Source: Rhodoferax ferrireducens
GTDB lineage: Bacteria > Pseudomonadota > Gammaproteobacteria > Burkholderiales > Burkholderiaceae_C
Direction of reading: 5' to 3'
Assembly (NCBI GenBank): GCA_002083775.1
Contig: MTEI01000025.1
Coordinates: forward strand, 1 to 33,953
DNA length: 33,953 bases
Below the pieces are notes generated by a model, which saw only the letters and a list, made by a program, of their open reading frames with translations, made no database searches and was not told the origin of the DNA. A program made the position numbers and the translations under genes. Within the stretch, counting starts at the first letter, position 1. Every line of letters begins with the position of its first letter. Shown piece after piece: positions 1-7,601 of the stretch.

Positions 1-91
1 GCGAAAGGCTTGCGCGTAGGGAGGTTTTGGTTTTGGCATTTCGGACTCTTCCTTTCAGTTGGAAAGTGTCCGTGAAATGGGGTCAACTTCA
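1..91. mobile_element. Probable right end of an IS3-type insertion sequence (partial)
   Basis: The stretch at about 66-91 reads GTGTCCGTGAAATGGGGTCA followed by ACTTCA. On the other strand it starts with TG and carries TGACCCCA and GGACACTT blocks, a pattern I associate with terminal inverted repeats of IS3-family elements. It ends exactly where a PAS-domain reading frame resumes in the middle of a conserved DVVW stretch. No transposase is visible in the 70 bases to the left, and the target duplication cannot be tested because the other end is outside the window. A short hairpin (GGAC to GTCC, about 43-71) also lies here. Confidence 0.35.
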
Positions 92-96
92 CGGAT

Positions 97-990
97 GTGG
101 TCTGGCGTCAGGATCGCGACCATCGTTTCACCTACATCAGCCCGGCCGATGAAAGGCTGCGCGGCTTTCGCGCCGACGAGGTCATTGGCAAACACGCCTT
201 TGAGTTGATGACCGATGAGGGCATTGCGCTCGTCGCAGAAATTACGCAGCGATTAAAAACAAGCCCCTCAAACGACAACCCGCAGGGTGTCACTCTTGAA
301 GCCCAGCAGCGCTGCAAGGATGGCAGCCTCGTCTGGACTGAAATTGTGTGGGTACGCGAGCTCAATGGCCAGGGTGAGGTTATTGGCCACCATGGCATTT
401 CAAGAGACATCACTGAGCGCAAGCGCATGCAAGACGAGGTGCGTCATTTGGCCTACTTTGACCCGTTAACCCAGTTACCAAACCGGCGCATGTTGAACGA
501 CCGGCTCAACCAAACCATGGCCACCAGCAAGCGCAGTGGTCGCTTTGGCGCGCTGATGATTCTGGACCTCGACAACTTCAAGCCACTCAATGACCAACAC
601 GGCCATCTGGTGGGTGATTTGCTGCTGGTTGAAGTCGCCCACCGCTTGCTGGCCTGCGTGCGTGAAATGGACACCGTGGCACGTTTTGGCGGCGATGAGT
701 TTGTGGTGATGCTCGGCGAGTTGGATGAAGACAAGGCCGAATCGCATCGTCAGGCTCTGGTGGTTGCCGAGAAAATTCGGCAGGCTTTGGCTGCGCCCTA
801 TGTCTTGCGTGTCAGTCAGGAAAACCAGGCTCCGTCGACGGTTGAACACCACTGCACAGCCAGCATTGGCGTGGTGCTGTTTATCAACCACGATGTCACA
901 CCAGAAAACATCATTCAATGGGCCGATGCCACCATGTACCAAGCCAAGGATGCCGGACGCAATGTGATTCGGTTCCATGTGGCAGGATGA
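97..990 (+). CDS. PAS-GGDEF diguanylate cyclase, 5'-truncated
   Basis: Would make cyclic di-GMP from two GTP. A PAS domain with PAC segment covers about residues 1-112 (ISPADERLRGF, then GISRDITERKRM). A GGDEF domain follows from about 118 (YFDPLTQLPNRR) with the intact signature GGDEF at 198-202. An RxxD inhibitory site (REMD, 189-192) lies exactly five residues before it, so product inhibition is expected. The frame is open from position 76 and the first start is GTG at 97, but the PAS domain begins abruptly at DVVWRQD with no sensor or membrane segment and no convincing ribosome binding site. Together with the IS-like end at 1-91 this suggests the 5' part was removed. The catalytic domain is complete, so activity depends on whether an outside promoter reads in. 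The next gene, for the Fic protein, converges from the right with a 55-bp gap. Confidence 0.85.
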   Translation: MVWRQDRDHRFTYISPADERLRGFRADEVIGKHAFELMTDEGIALVAEITQRLKTSPSNDNPQGVTLEAQQRCKDGSLVWTEIVWVRELNGQGEVIGHHGISRDITERKRMQDEVRHLAYFDPLTQLPNRRMLNDRLNQTMATSKRSGRFGALMILDLDNFKPLNDQHGHLVGDLLLVEVAHRLLACVREMDTVARFGGDEFVVMLGELDEDKAESHRQALVVAEKIRQALAAPYVLRVSQENQAPSTVEHHCTASIGVVLFINHDVTPENIIQWADATMYQAKDAGRNVIRFHVAG

Positions 991-1045
991 GAACTTTGAC
1001 AGATCTGGAAGTTCAAATCGTCCACCCGTACCCGATCACATTGGC

Positions 1046-2542
1046 CTACGCCGCCCGGCTCCCGTCCAGGTTGAGCAGTTGGAATTCAACTGGCGATTCT
1101 TCCAGAGCGTTTGTCTTGCGCACTTCGTCAATCAACAGGTCGAGGCCCTCGTAGTTGAACTGGCTTGACCAGCGTGCCATTTTTGTCAGGGCTTGAACGA
1201 AGCCCTGCGGCTCATTTTTTCGCGTCAGGGCACGGGCGCAATCTACGTACTGCAAGTGATACAGCGTGGGGATGATGATTCGAGACGCCCCCGAACGCGT
1301 GAGTTCCGCATTCATGACAAGCCGAGACAGTCTGCCATTGCCATCATCGAACGGATGCACCTCGGAAACCAAGAAGGCGTAGTACGCACCGCGCGCCAGG
1401 CCCTCCGGCACGGAACGCGCGAGCGCTGAGCCTTCGGCGAAAGTGCCTCGAACCAAGGCTGGGTCGACGAACTGCGTCGTCCCGGCGTAATTGACTTCGA
1501 GTTTGAGCTTGCATGGATGCGCTTCGGGTCTCATCTTCAGCATCTCCGCGTGCCAGCTTTCCAGTCCAGCCAGGAACTCCTCGCCTGCCAACGGTGGGCT
1601 ATCACGGTACGGAGACGTGATAGCAAGCCGAAACACGCCGAGGATGTCGTGGGAGTCTTTCGGGCGGCTCGTCATGACCCTGTTGTTCATGACGATGTCG
1701 CGCGCCTGTTGAATATCGAACTTTGTCCCCTCCACGTAGTTCGAGAAATAGGACTCCAGGAAGGCGGCGTTTTGCCTCGCCACACCCTGCAAAGTGCGTT
1801 CGATATGCGGCAGAACAACCGTGCGCAAGTGCGCGGCCAGCACCTCGAAACGCTCAAGACGCTCCCGGTCGACAGGTGTACCCCGCGCGACGGCTCTCCC
1901 CGCCTTGGTTGTGAGTTCGCCTTTGGCGTATGTCCCCAGCAACATGCCGATGATGGTTCTCAGGCGCCCAAGGGATTTTTCAGCCCCAAGCGGGGAGGCC
2001 AAGGCGGCCGCCTGGTCCCGGACTTCGTTCAGTGCTTTTTCCCCGGAGGCGTTCAGAATAGCGACAAGCATCTCCTCAACATCTGCTTCGGATGCCCGAA
2101 GTTCTCCCTTTCGGCCAATGTTCTCCAAGAGCATGCGGGCTCGGCTGGCAAATTGAAGTCCTGTTGTTCCGATGCTCAGGTCTCCCGGAAGTGGGCCTGG
2201 GCCCCTGACCACCCTGACAGTCACCCCTGGTAGAAGAATCTTTCGATTGAACGAGGTCGGGTGTGAGAGGATGACCTCACCTGACGCCAGCAAGCCTCCT
2301 CGCATCGCGCTGAGGTGCGACACGACGCCACCTGGAACAACCACCCCAACGATGCGCTGCCAGTTTCTTCGGACAAGTATTTTGAGCTCGTCCTCCGATT
2401 GTTTTGCCGCGTAAACCCCGCTGTAAACACGCGAGAGCTGCTCGTTCGCCGCTTGCCGCTGGAGCTTTCGAGCCTCTGCGCCCGATAGAGACGCGCTGAA
2501 GATGAGTTCCTCTGCAGGAGGAGACAGCTGGGACATGCGCAT
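1046..2542 (-). CDS. Fic family protein with AbiEi-like N-terminal domain
   Basis: Fic proteins usually transfer AMP from ATP to a hydroxyl of a target protein. The signature HPFDDGNGRLSR is complete at residues 396-407, with catalytic His396 and the GNGR anion site. A class II self-inhibition motif (S/T)xxxE(G/N) appears as SNYVEG at 267-272, so the enzyme is probably held inactive by its own helix. Residues about 20-145 do not look like Fic. They resemble AbiEi-type antitoxin/winged-helix proteins (RVYSGVYA, VVSHLSAMRGG, PGVTVRVVRG, LLENIG), suggesting a DNA-binding part fused to the enzyme. Starts at 2542 or 2536 (ATG CGC ATG) are both possible and no Shine-Dalgarno is evident. The upstream region holds repeated sites that could be its operators. 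It lies alone between the truncated cyclase and comF. The Fic call is firm; the AbiEi-like call is from pattern recognition. Confidence 0.88.
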   Translation of the reverse strand: MRMSQLSPPAEELIFSASLSGAEARKLQRQAANEQLSRVYSGVYAAKQSEDELKILVRRNWQRIVGVVVPGGVVSHLSAMRGGLLASGEVILSHPTSFNRKILLPGVTVRVVRGPGPLPGDLSIGTTGLQFASRARMLLENIGRKGELRASEADVEEMLVAILNASGEKALNEVRDQAAALASPLGAEKSLGRLRTIIGMLLGTYAKGELTTKAGRAVARGTPVDRERLERFEVLAAHLRTVVLPHIERTLQGVARQNAAFLESYFSNYVEGTKFDIQQARDIVMNNRVMTSRPKDSHDILGVFRLAITSPYRDSPPLAGEEFLAGLESWHAEMLKMRPEAHPCKLKLEVNYAGTTQFVDPALVRGTFAEGSALARSVPEGLARGAYYAFLVSEVHPFDDGNGRLSRLVMNAELTRSGASRIIIPTLYHLQYVDCARALTRKNEPQGFVQALTKMARWSSQFNYEGLDLLIDEVRKTNALEESPVEFQLLNLDGSRAA

Positions 2543-2755
2543 TTTGTCGGTGGATGGCTAAAGAGTTGGGGTGGGATGTCGCTATTGAACTAAAAACAAG
2601 GCTATTTTGTCGTTTATCTACTTGGTTAAGGCCTGAGTGCGTTCGCCTTTTGTCATCTGGTTTGGCTGAAAAGCACTTGGAAGTTAAATGCCATTTCTTG
2701 AAAATGTCGTTTTATAACTTATAAAGTGGTTTTTATGTCGCTTTTTAACTAAGTT
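2541..2755. promoter_or_regulatory. Array of spaced direct repeats upstream of the Fic gene (candidate operators)
   Basis: An AT-rich intergenic stretch (2543-2866, no gene seen). Four related sites begin TGTCG at 2577, 2608, 2705 and 2736, with T-rich tails such as TGTCGCTTTTTAACTAA and TGTCGTTTTATAACTTATAA. On the gene's strand the consensus is about TTAGTTAWAAARCGACAT. Spacing is 31, 97 and 31 bp, so the sites form two pairs about three helical turns apart. A weaker fifth copy (TGTCG at 2545) overlaps the start codon. This layout suits autoregulation by the winged-helix-like part of the Fic protein, which is inference. Confidence 0.55.
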
Positions 2756-2866
2756 TATACGACCTCAGCAGTAACGCTCACGATGGTTCGTTAAGTTGAA
2801 AACGGGTTTTGACATCAACTCCAAACTGTTCAGCGCCACAGCAACAAAACGGCGGCGCCTGATACC

Positions 2867-3574
2867 TTACGCCGTCCGAGCGATCACCAACCCCGTCACC
2901 TGCCCAGCCCCAGCGGCCTTGAGCACGCGCGCCGCCGTGAACAGCGAGGCACCGGTGGTCATCACATCATCCACCAGCAGCACGCGTTTGCCGCGCAGGG
3001 TGTCTGCCAGAAGTGGCTCCACGGCAAAGGCGTGGTCCAGCGCGGTCAGGCGCTCAGCGCGTTTCAGGGTGTGCTGCGCCGGGGTGTCTTGCAGGCGCAG
3101 CAGTACATCCGCACGGGTTTTGCGTGGCTCGAGTTGGCGCGCCAGCACCAGCGCCTGGTTGTAGCCGCGCGCTGTCAGCTTCTGGGCTGACAGTGGCAGG
3201 GGCAGCACGATGTCTGCCTCGTCCAGCGCGGGCTCTACCCAGGGTGTGGCGCGCAGCAGTGTGGCAAAACTGCGTACCAGACCGGGTTCCGCATGAAATT
3301 TATAGTGCGCTATCAAGGTGGACCAAGGGTAAGCGTACGAAACGGCGGCCAGGCAGCGGTCCAGCGGCGGCGGGTTTTTCAGGCAGGCACCGCAGTGGCG
3401 CGGGTGATCGTGAGGCTGGGTTGGCAAGGGCAGGGCGCAGGTCAGGCAGCGTGGTTGCGGCTGGGCAAACTGCCCCACGCAGGCCTCGCACACCGGCTGC
3501 GTTGGCCAGCTGTGGCACACCCGGCACTGGCTGGGTAACCTGGGCAACGCCCCCGCGATCAACTTGGCAAACAT
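2867..3574 (-). CDS. comF: ComF family phosphoribosyltransferase-like protein
   Basis: Homologue of ComF, which is needed for DNA uptake in naturally transformable bacteria and has a type I phosphoribosyltransferase fold. The N-terminus carries a zinc-ribbon-like set of paired cysteines (C17/C20, C29/C32, C43/C46, C61/C64). The PRPP-binding loop VLLVDDVMTTGAS is at 198-210. The LPLPLSAQKLTARGYNQA segment (124-141) is typical of the family. Length 235 is normal. The gene is divergent from the BioC-like gene; with the ATG at 3612 used there, only 37 bp separate the two, so the promoters must overlap. No competence genes are nearby. Confidence 0.93.
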   Translation of the reverse strand: MFAKLIAGALPRLPSQCRVCHSWPTQPVCEACVGQFAQPQPRCLTCALPLPTQPHDHPRHCGACLKNPPPLDRCLAAVSYAYPWSTLIAHYKFHAEPGLVRSFATLLRATPWVEPALDEADIVLPLPLSAQKLTARGYNQALVLARQLEPRKTRADVLLRLQDTPAQHTLKRAERLTALDHAFAVEPLLADTLRGKRVLLVDDVMTTGASLFTAARVLKAAGAGQVTGLVIARTA

Positions 3575-3611
3575 CGGCTCAATATACTCCCCCCTTCGCC
3601 CAGGTTTTCAG

Positions 3612-4499
3612 ATGTCCGCTTCCACCCCGCCCCCCACCATCGACGCCTGCGCCGCCCGGCGCTGGATGCATCGCCCCGTGGTCGAGTCGCCCTGGCTGCA
3701 TGAAGAAGTGGCGCGGCGCATGCAGGAGCGGCTGGACTACATCAAACTGCAGCCCACCAGCTGGGTACATTGGCAGCCATTGCTGGGCGGTGTGCAGGCG
3801 CATGGGCTGTTGGCGCAGCGTTATCCCAAGGCGGCGTGCAGCGTGCTGGAGCCCACCAGCGCTGGCGTGCAACGCGCCACCAAGGCGCTGATTGCGCCGC
3901 GCTGGAAGCCGCAAAGCTGGCTGCAGCCCAAGACTGCCGTGGTGACTCAAGTGGCCCAGCCTGCACAGATGTTGTGGTCCAACATGGTGCTGCACATGTC
4001 CGCCAGCCCGCAAGACCTGATGGCGCAATGGCACGCCGCGCTGCAGGTGGATGGGTTCCTGATGTTTTCCTGCCTGGGCCCCGACACGCTCAAAGAGATG
4101 CAAACCCTCTATCGGGCACTCGGCTGGCCCGCGCCTGCGCACGCCTTCACCGACATGCACGATTGGGGCGACATGCTGATGGGCGCCGGTTTTGCCGAGC
4201 CGGTGATGGACATGGAGCGCATCACCCTCACTTTCGAGTCGCCCGAGCGTCTGCTGCAAGAGTTGCGCGGCCTGGGGCGCAACCTGCACACCGCTCGTTT
4301 TGCCGCCTTGCGCGGGCGCGGATGGCACCGCCAGTTGCTGCGTGCGCTGGCTGGGCAACCGTTGCAGCTGACCTTTGAAGTGATTTACGGGCATGCGTTC
4401 AAGCCCGCACCGCGCCTGTCGGTGGCCGCGCACAGCGCCATCAGCCTGGACGACATGCGCGCCGCGCTGGCACGTGGCCGGGCCAAACCTGGCGCCTGA
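3612..4499 (+). CDS. BioC-like methyltransferase-fold protein with degenerate SAM-binding motif
   Basis: The second half matches malonyl-ACP methyltransferase BioC closely in pattern: FSCLGPDTLKEMQTLYRAL, then FTDMHDWGDMLMGAGFAEPV, then DMERITLTF. The region where class I methyltransferases have the glycine-rich SAM loop (D-x-G-x-G-x-G) instead reads WVHWQPLLGGVQAHGLLAQR, so the canonical binding loop is missing. It may be a non-catalytic paralog or an enzyme with altered cofactor binding. I chose ATG 3612 because the frame upstream runs into the comF start region and has only a TTG (3564). Length 295. No other biotin genes are in the window. Confidence 0.75.
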   Translation: MSASTPPPTIDACAARRWMHRPVVESPWLHEEVARRMQERLDYIKLQPTSWVHWQPLLGGVQAHGLLAQRYPKAACSVLEPTSAGVQRATKALIAPRWKPQSWLQPKTAVVTQVAQPAQMLWSNMVLHMSASPQDLMAQWHAALQVDGFLMFSCLGPDTLKEMQTLYRALGWPAPAHAFTDMHDWGDMLMGAGFAEPVMDMERITLTFESPERLLQELRGLGRNLHTARFAALRGRGWHRQLLRALAGQPLQLTFEVIYGHAFKPAPRLSVAAHSAISLDDMRAALARGRAKPGA

Positions 4500-4587
4500 A
4501 CCCCGCTGCGGGTGCCGCCCTTTGTGCCGATAACGGAGGCTGATCAGCTTCGGTCAGCCCCTGCTGGCGCGCAGGCGGCGGCGTATC

Positions 4588-5208
4588 ATGGACCCCATGA
4601 ACAAACGAAACGCTATTAAAAACGTAGCTATCAGCGCTTTAGGTATATGGGCTGCAAGCCAATTGACGGCTTGTGACAAAGATAGCCTGGCCTTCACCGC
4701 CATCAACATCACCGGCGCCAGCTATGGCAAAGACTTTGCCCTGACCGACCACAACGGCCAGCCGCGCACGCTGGCAGATTTTCGCGGCAAGATCGTGATG
4801 ATGTTCTTTGGTTACACCCAGTGCCCGGACGTGTGCCCCACCTCGATGACCGAGATGGTTGCCATCAAGCAGCTGCTGGGCCCGGACGGCGACAAGTTGC
4901 AGGGCCTGTTCGTCACCGTCGACCCCGAGCGCGACGCGCCCGAGATGCTCAAAGCCTATATGGAGGCCTTTGACCCGAGCTTTCTGGCGCTCTACACCAC
5001 GCGCGAGAAGATCGCCGCGCTGGCCAAAGACTACAAGGTGTATTACAAAAAGGTGCCCGGCCCCACGCCCACCACCTACACCATTGACCACACCGCGGGC
5101 AGCTACGTGTACGACACGCAGGGCCAGCTGCGGCTGTTCACCCGCTACGGCACCGCACCCGAGAAGACCGCCGCCGACATCCGTCTGCTGCTCAAATCGG
5201 CACCCTGA
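4588..5208 (+). CDS. SCO1/SenC family copper chaperone lipoprotein
   Basis: SCO proteins deliver copper to the CuA site of cytochrome c oxidase or act as envelope thiol-redox proteins. The thioredoxin-like fold is recognisable, with metal-binding cysteines in CPDVCP (C79, C83) and the conserved histidine in TIDHTAG (H168). The N-terminus is a lipoprotein signal ending in the lipobox LTAC (C29), so the mature protein should be membrane-anchored in the periplasm. ATG 4597 (MNKRN) is an equally good start, and neither has a clear ribosome binding site. The hydrophobic core of the signal (VAISALGIWAA) is encoded by a copy of a dispersed repeat. No oxidase genes are adjacent, so the partner is unknown. 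Confidence 0.92.
   Translation: MDPMNKRNAIKNVAISALGIWAASQLTACDKDSLAFTAINITGASYGKDFALTDHNGQPRTLADFRGKIVMMFFGYTQCPDVCPTSMTEMVAIKQLLGPDGDKLQGLFVTVDPERDAPEMLKAYMEAFDPSFLALYTTREKIAALAKDYKVYYKKVPGPTPTTYTIDHTAGSYVYDTQGQLRLFTRYGTAPEKTAADIRLLLKSAP
4609..4660 (+). repeat. Dispersed AT-rich repeat copy inside the SCO1 signal peptide
   Basis: GTAGCTATCAGCGCTTTAGG followed by TATATGGGCTGCAAGCC matches, with few changes, the copies inside the Bug gene (6251-6296) and the DUF3047 gene (16321-16364). It lies wholly inside the signal-peptide codons. Confidence 0.7.
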
Positions 5209-5218
5209 GTGATTGGTT

Positions 5219-5267
5219 TTTGATAGCTATAAGCCCTTTCTCTATAAGGGCTAGAGGCCAAAAAAGC
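5219..5267. repeat. Dispersed repeat copy forming a hairpin between convergent genes
   Basis: Contains TTGATAGCTATAAGCCC and AAGGGCTAGAGGCCAAAAAA. AGCCCTT (5232-5238) pairs perfectly with AAGGGCT (5246-5252) around a 7-nt loop. It lies between the ends of the SCO1 gene (+) and the Bug gene (-) and could serve as a weak terminator, although only one side has an A/T run directly after a short spacer. Confidence 0.6.
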
Positions 5268-5311
5268 ATATAAAAACTGCGCCAGCAGAACTGGCTACCT
5301 ACCGGTGCAGG

Positions 5312-6319
5312 TCACTGGTTGTTGATGTCCAGCGATTGGATCACCCGGCGAAACACCTGGGTGTCAGCCGCGATGCGGTTGGCCAGTCCCTCAGAAGACG
5401 AGCCCACCACCTGCCAGCCTTGCTGGAACAGCTTTTGCCGCACTTCGGGCAAGCGTACGATGAAACCGATCAGGCTCGACAACTCCGCCACGATGGGGGC
5501 GGGCATGCTTTTGGGCGCGGCCACCGCGTTCCAGATCTCCAGGCTGAAGTTGGCCACGCCGGCCTCGCTCATGCTGGGCAACTGCGGTGCCAGCGCGCTG
5601 CGCCCGCTGCTGGTCACACCGATGGCGCGCAATTTGTCGCCGCTGACTTGGGCCATGGCCAATGCCGGGGGCAACATTGACAGCTGCAGCTGCCCGCCCA
5701 CCATGGCACCCGCCACCTGAGCGTAGCCGGGGTAGGGCACATGTAGCGGCTTCATGCCGGTTTTGGATTTGAGCAACTCCATGCCAATGTGCCCGACCGT
5801 GCCCACGCCGGGCGAGCCGTAGCTCCAGGCATCACCGGCCTGCTTGGCAGCCGCGAAGAACGCAGCGGCATCGGCGCCCGGGGCGTTTTTGGGCGCCATC
5901 AGCACCAGCGGCGACACGCCGATCAGGCTCACCGGTTTCAGGTCTTTCAGCGGGTCATACGGCAGCTTGGGGTTGAGCAGCTTGGCCGTGGTCAGGTTGC
6001 CGTTGATCATCAGGCCCAGCGTGTGGTTGTCGGTGGCCTTGGCGACATAGTCGGCGCCGATGTTGCCGCCCGCACCGACCTTGTTTTCCACAATCACCGG
6101 CTGGCCCAGCGCGCGGGACAGCGGTTCGGCCAGCGTGCGCGCGGTCAGGTCGGGCGACGAGCCACCGGGGAAGCCGACGATGATGCGCACCGTTTTGGTC
6201 GGCCAGCCAGCAGCTTGCATGCTTTTTTGGCTAGACCCCAAGTCCTGGCCGCTAGCCCATGTGGATAGAGCGCTGATAGCTATGAAAAGTAGAGTGTTTC
6301 TGCGAGGCAAAGATGTCAT
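5312..6319 (-). CDS. Bug family tripartite-type periplasmic solute-binding protein
   Basis: Periplasmic binding protein of the Bug (TctC-like) family, expanded in beta-proteobacteria, which binds small carboxylates and similar solutes. Family marks are WPTKTVRIIVGFPGGSSPDLTAR, VIVENKVGAGGNIGADYVAK and the C-terminal FQQGWQVVGSSSEGLANRI. A signal peptide (LLFIAISALSTWASGQ) precedes the mature part. I start at ATG 6319 because GGAG lies 7-8 nt before it; a longer frame to 6373 would read through the rpoH terminator hairpin and is artefactual. Length 335. No TctA/TctB membrane genes are nearby, which is common for orphan Bug proteins, so the ligand is unknown. The signal-peptide core comes from a dispersed repeat copy. 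Confidence 0.93.
   Translation of the reverse strand: MTSLPRRNTLLFIAISALSTWASGQDLGSSQKSMQAAGWPTKTVRIIVGFPGGSSPDLTARTLAEPLSRALGQPVIVENKVGAGGNIGADYVAKATDNHTLGLMINGNLTTAKLLNPKLPYDPLKDLKPVSLIGVSPLVLMAPKNAPGADAAAFFAAAKQAGDAWSYGSPGVGTVGHIGMELLKSKTGMKPLHVPYPGYAQVAGAMVGGQLQLSMLPPALAMAQVSGDKLRAIGVTSSGRSALAPQLPSMSEAGVANFSLEIWNAVAAPKSMPAPIVAELSSLIGFIVRLPEVRQKLFQQGWQVVGSSSEGLANRIAADTQVFRRVIQSLDINNQ
6251..6296 (-). repeat. Dispersed repeat copy inside the Bug signal peptide
   Basis: On the minus strand, CATAGCTATCAGCGCTCTAT followed by CCACATGGGCTAGCGGCC aligns with the SCO1 and DUF3047 copies and encodes the hydrophobic core IAISALSTWA. Confidence 0.7.
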
Positions 6320-6341
6320 ATGGGTGCTCCGTTCAGGCATG

Positions 6342-6380
6342 AAAAAACCCCGGGTGCCAGCTTGGTGCGGCACCCGGGGT
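6342..6380 (-). terminator. Rho-independent terminator of rpoH
   Basis: CCCCGGGTGCC (6348-6358) and GGCACCCGGGG (6369-6379) form a perfect 11-bp GC-rich stem with a 10-nt loop. On the minus strand it is followed by TTTTTT. It lies about 40 bp past the rpoH stop, just before the Bug start. Confidence 0.9.
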
Positions 6381-6417
6381 GATTATCTGCGCCCGTCAAA
6401 CGGGCTAAGCGACTTGA

Positions 6418-7359
6418 TCAGGCAAATTCAATCAGCGACTTCTTCATCTTCTTCATCGCCGCCACTTCAATCTGGCGAATGCGCTCGGCGCTCACGCCAT
6501 ACACGTCGGCCAGGTCGTGCAGCGTCATGCCGCCCGAGTTGTCGTCATTCACCTTGAGCCAGCGTTCTTCCACAATGTGGCGGCTGCGGTCGTCCAGTGT
6601 GTCCAGTGCCATGGCAATACCGTCGCTGGCCAGCACGTCGCGGTGGTGCGCCTCGATCATGGCCGTGGGCTCATGGGCAGCGTCGGTCAGGTAGGCAATC
6701 GGGCCAAAAGCTTCTTCGCCGTCGTCTGACGGGCTGGGGTCGAGCAACACGTCGCCCCCGGCCAGGCGCGCTTCCATCTCGATGACTTCTTCGCGCTTGA
6801 CGTTCAGCTGGGAGGCCATGGCGTCAATCTGGCTGTCGTTCAGGGTGTCGCGGTGTGAATCAAGGTCGGCCATGGCGTCGGCGCTGCGAAAACGCTGTTT
6901 CATCGAGCGCAGGTTGAAAAACAGCTTGCGCTGCGCCTTGGTGGTGGCCACCTTGACCATGCGCCAGTTTTTCAGGATGTATTCGTGAATTTCGGCCTTG
7001 ATCCAGTGCAGTGCATAGCTCACCAGGCGCACGCCCTGATCGGGGTCGAAGCGCTTCACCGCCTTCATCAGGCCCACATTGCCTTCCTGAATCAGGTCGC
7101 CATGCGGCAGGCCGTAGCCCAGGTATTGGCGGGCGGTAGAGACCACCAGGCGCAGGTGCGAGAGCACCAGTTTTCCGGCGGCTTCCAGGTCGTTGTCGAT
7201 GCGGTATTGGCGCGCAAACGTCTGCTCTTCTTCCAGCGTGAGCATGGGCATGCGGTTGACCGCCGAAATATAAGCGTCCAGATTGCCCAGCGCAGGAACC
7301 AGCGCCCAGGGGTTAGCCAAGGTCAGCGCGGTGTTTGGGGTGCCAGTGTGATGTGTCAT
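6418..7359 (-). CDS. rpoH: RNA polymerase heat-shock sigma factor RpoH (sigma-32)
   Basis: Directs RNA polymerase to heat-shock promoters. Sigma region 2 runs about 62-135 (LVLSHLRLVVSTARQYLGYG, DLIQEGNVGLMKAVKRFDP, WIKAEIHEYILKNWRMVK). The RpoH box QRKLFFNLR (143-151), specific to sigma-32, follows at once. A region 4.2 helix-turn-helix is at the C-terminus (LADVYGVSAERIRQIEVAAMKKMKK). Length 313 is normal. AGGAG lies 8 nt before the ATG. A perfect CIRCE operator 31 nt upstream means HrcA probably represses this gene, placing sigma-32 synthesis under the second heat-shock regulator. A strong terminator follows the gene, so it is probably monocistronic. Confidence 0.97.
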   Translation of the reverse strand: MTHHTGTPNTALTLANPWALVPALGNLDAYISAVNRMPMLTLEEEQTFARQYRIDNDLEAAGKLVLSHLRLVVSTARQYLGYGLPHGDLIQEGNVGLMKAVKRFDPDQGVRLVSYALHWIKAEIHEYILKNWRMVKVATTKAQRKLFFNLRSMKQRFRSADAMADLDSHRDTLNDSQIDAMASQLNVKREEVIEMEARLAGGDVLLDPSPSDDGEEAFGPIAYLTDAAHEPTAMIEAHHRDVLASDGIAMALDTLDDRSRHIVEERWLKVNDDNSGGMTLHDLADVYGVSAERIRQIEVAAMKKMKKSLIEFA

Positions 7360-7390
7360 GCCAGTACTCCTGTTGATGGACGACTAAATG

Positions 7391-7417
7391 TTAGCACTCC
7401 CTAAGAGAGAGTGCTAA
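7391..7417 (-). promoter_or_regulatory. CIRCE operator (HrcA binding site) upstream of rpoH
   Basis: TTAGCACTC, nine bases, then GAGTGCTAA: a perfect match to the CIRCE inverted repeat bound by the heat-shock repressor HrcA. It sits between rpoH (-) and the divergent gene at 7602 (+), 31 bp from the rpoH start and about 185 bp from the other, so rpoH is the likely target. Confidence 0.95.
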
Positions 7418-7601
7418 TTGAAAAGTTCAATGGCCCAAGGTGTTTGCGTTTATTGAATTGACGCGTTGGGTGATTTGACGCACGGACGCGGTTGTGCGAA
7501 GTGGCAAAGGCATAATTTATTGATGCAAAAGCCCCATGTGCCGATGAGTTCGAGCCCCCCTGCGTTGGGCGTGCAGCTTAGGTGTGGGCGCTAGCAGGCG
7601 T

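Noticed and set aside
6320..6373. Longer N-terminus of the Bug protein (18 extra residues)
   Set aside because: It would translate the rpoH terminator stem and lacks a ribosome binding site, while ATG 6319 has GGAG and a proper signal peptide.
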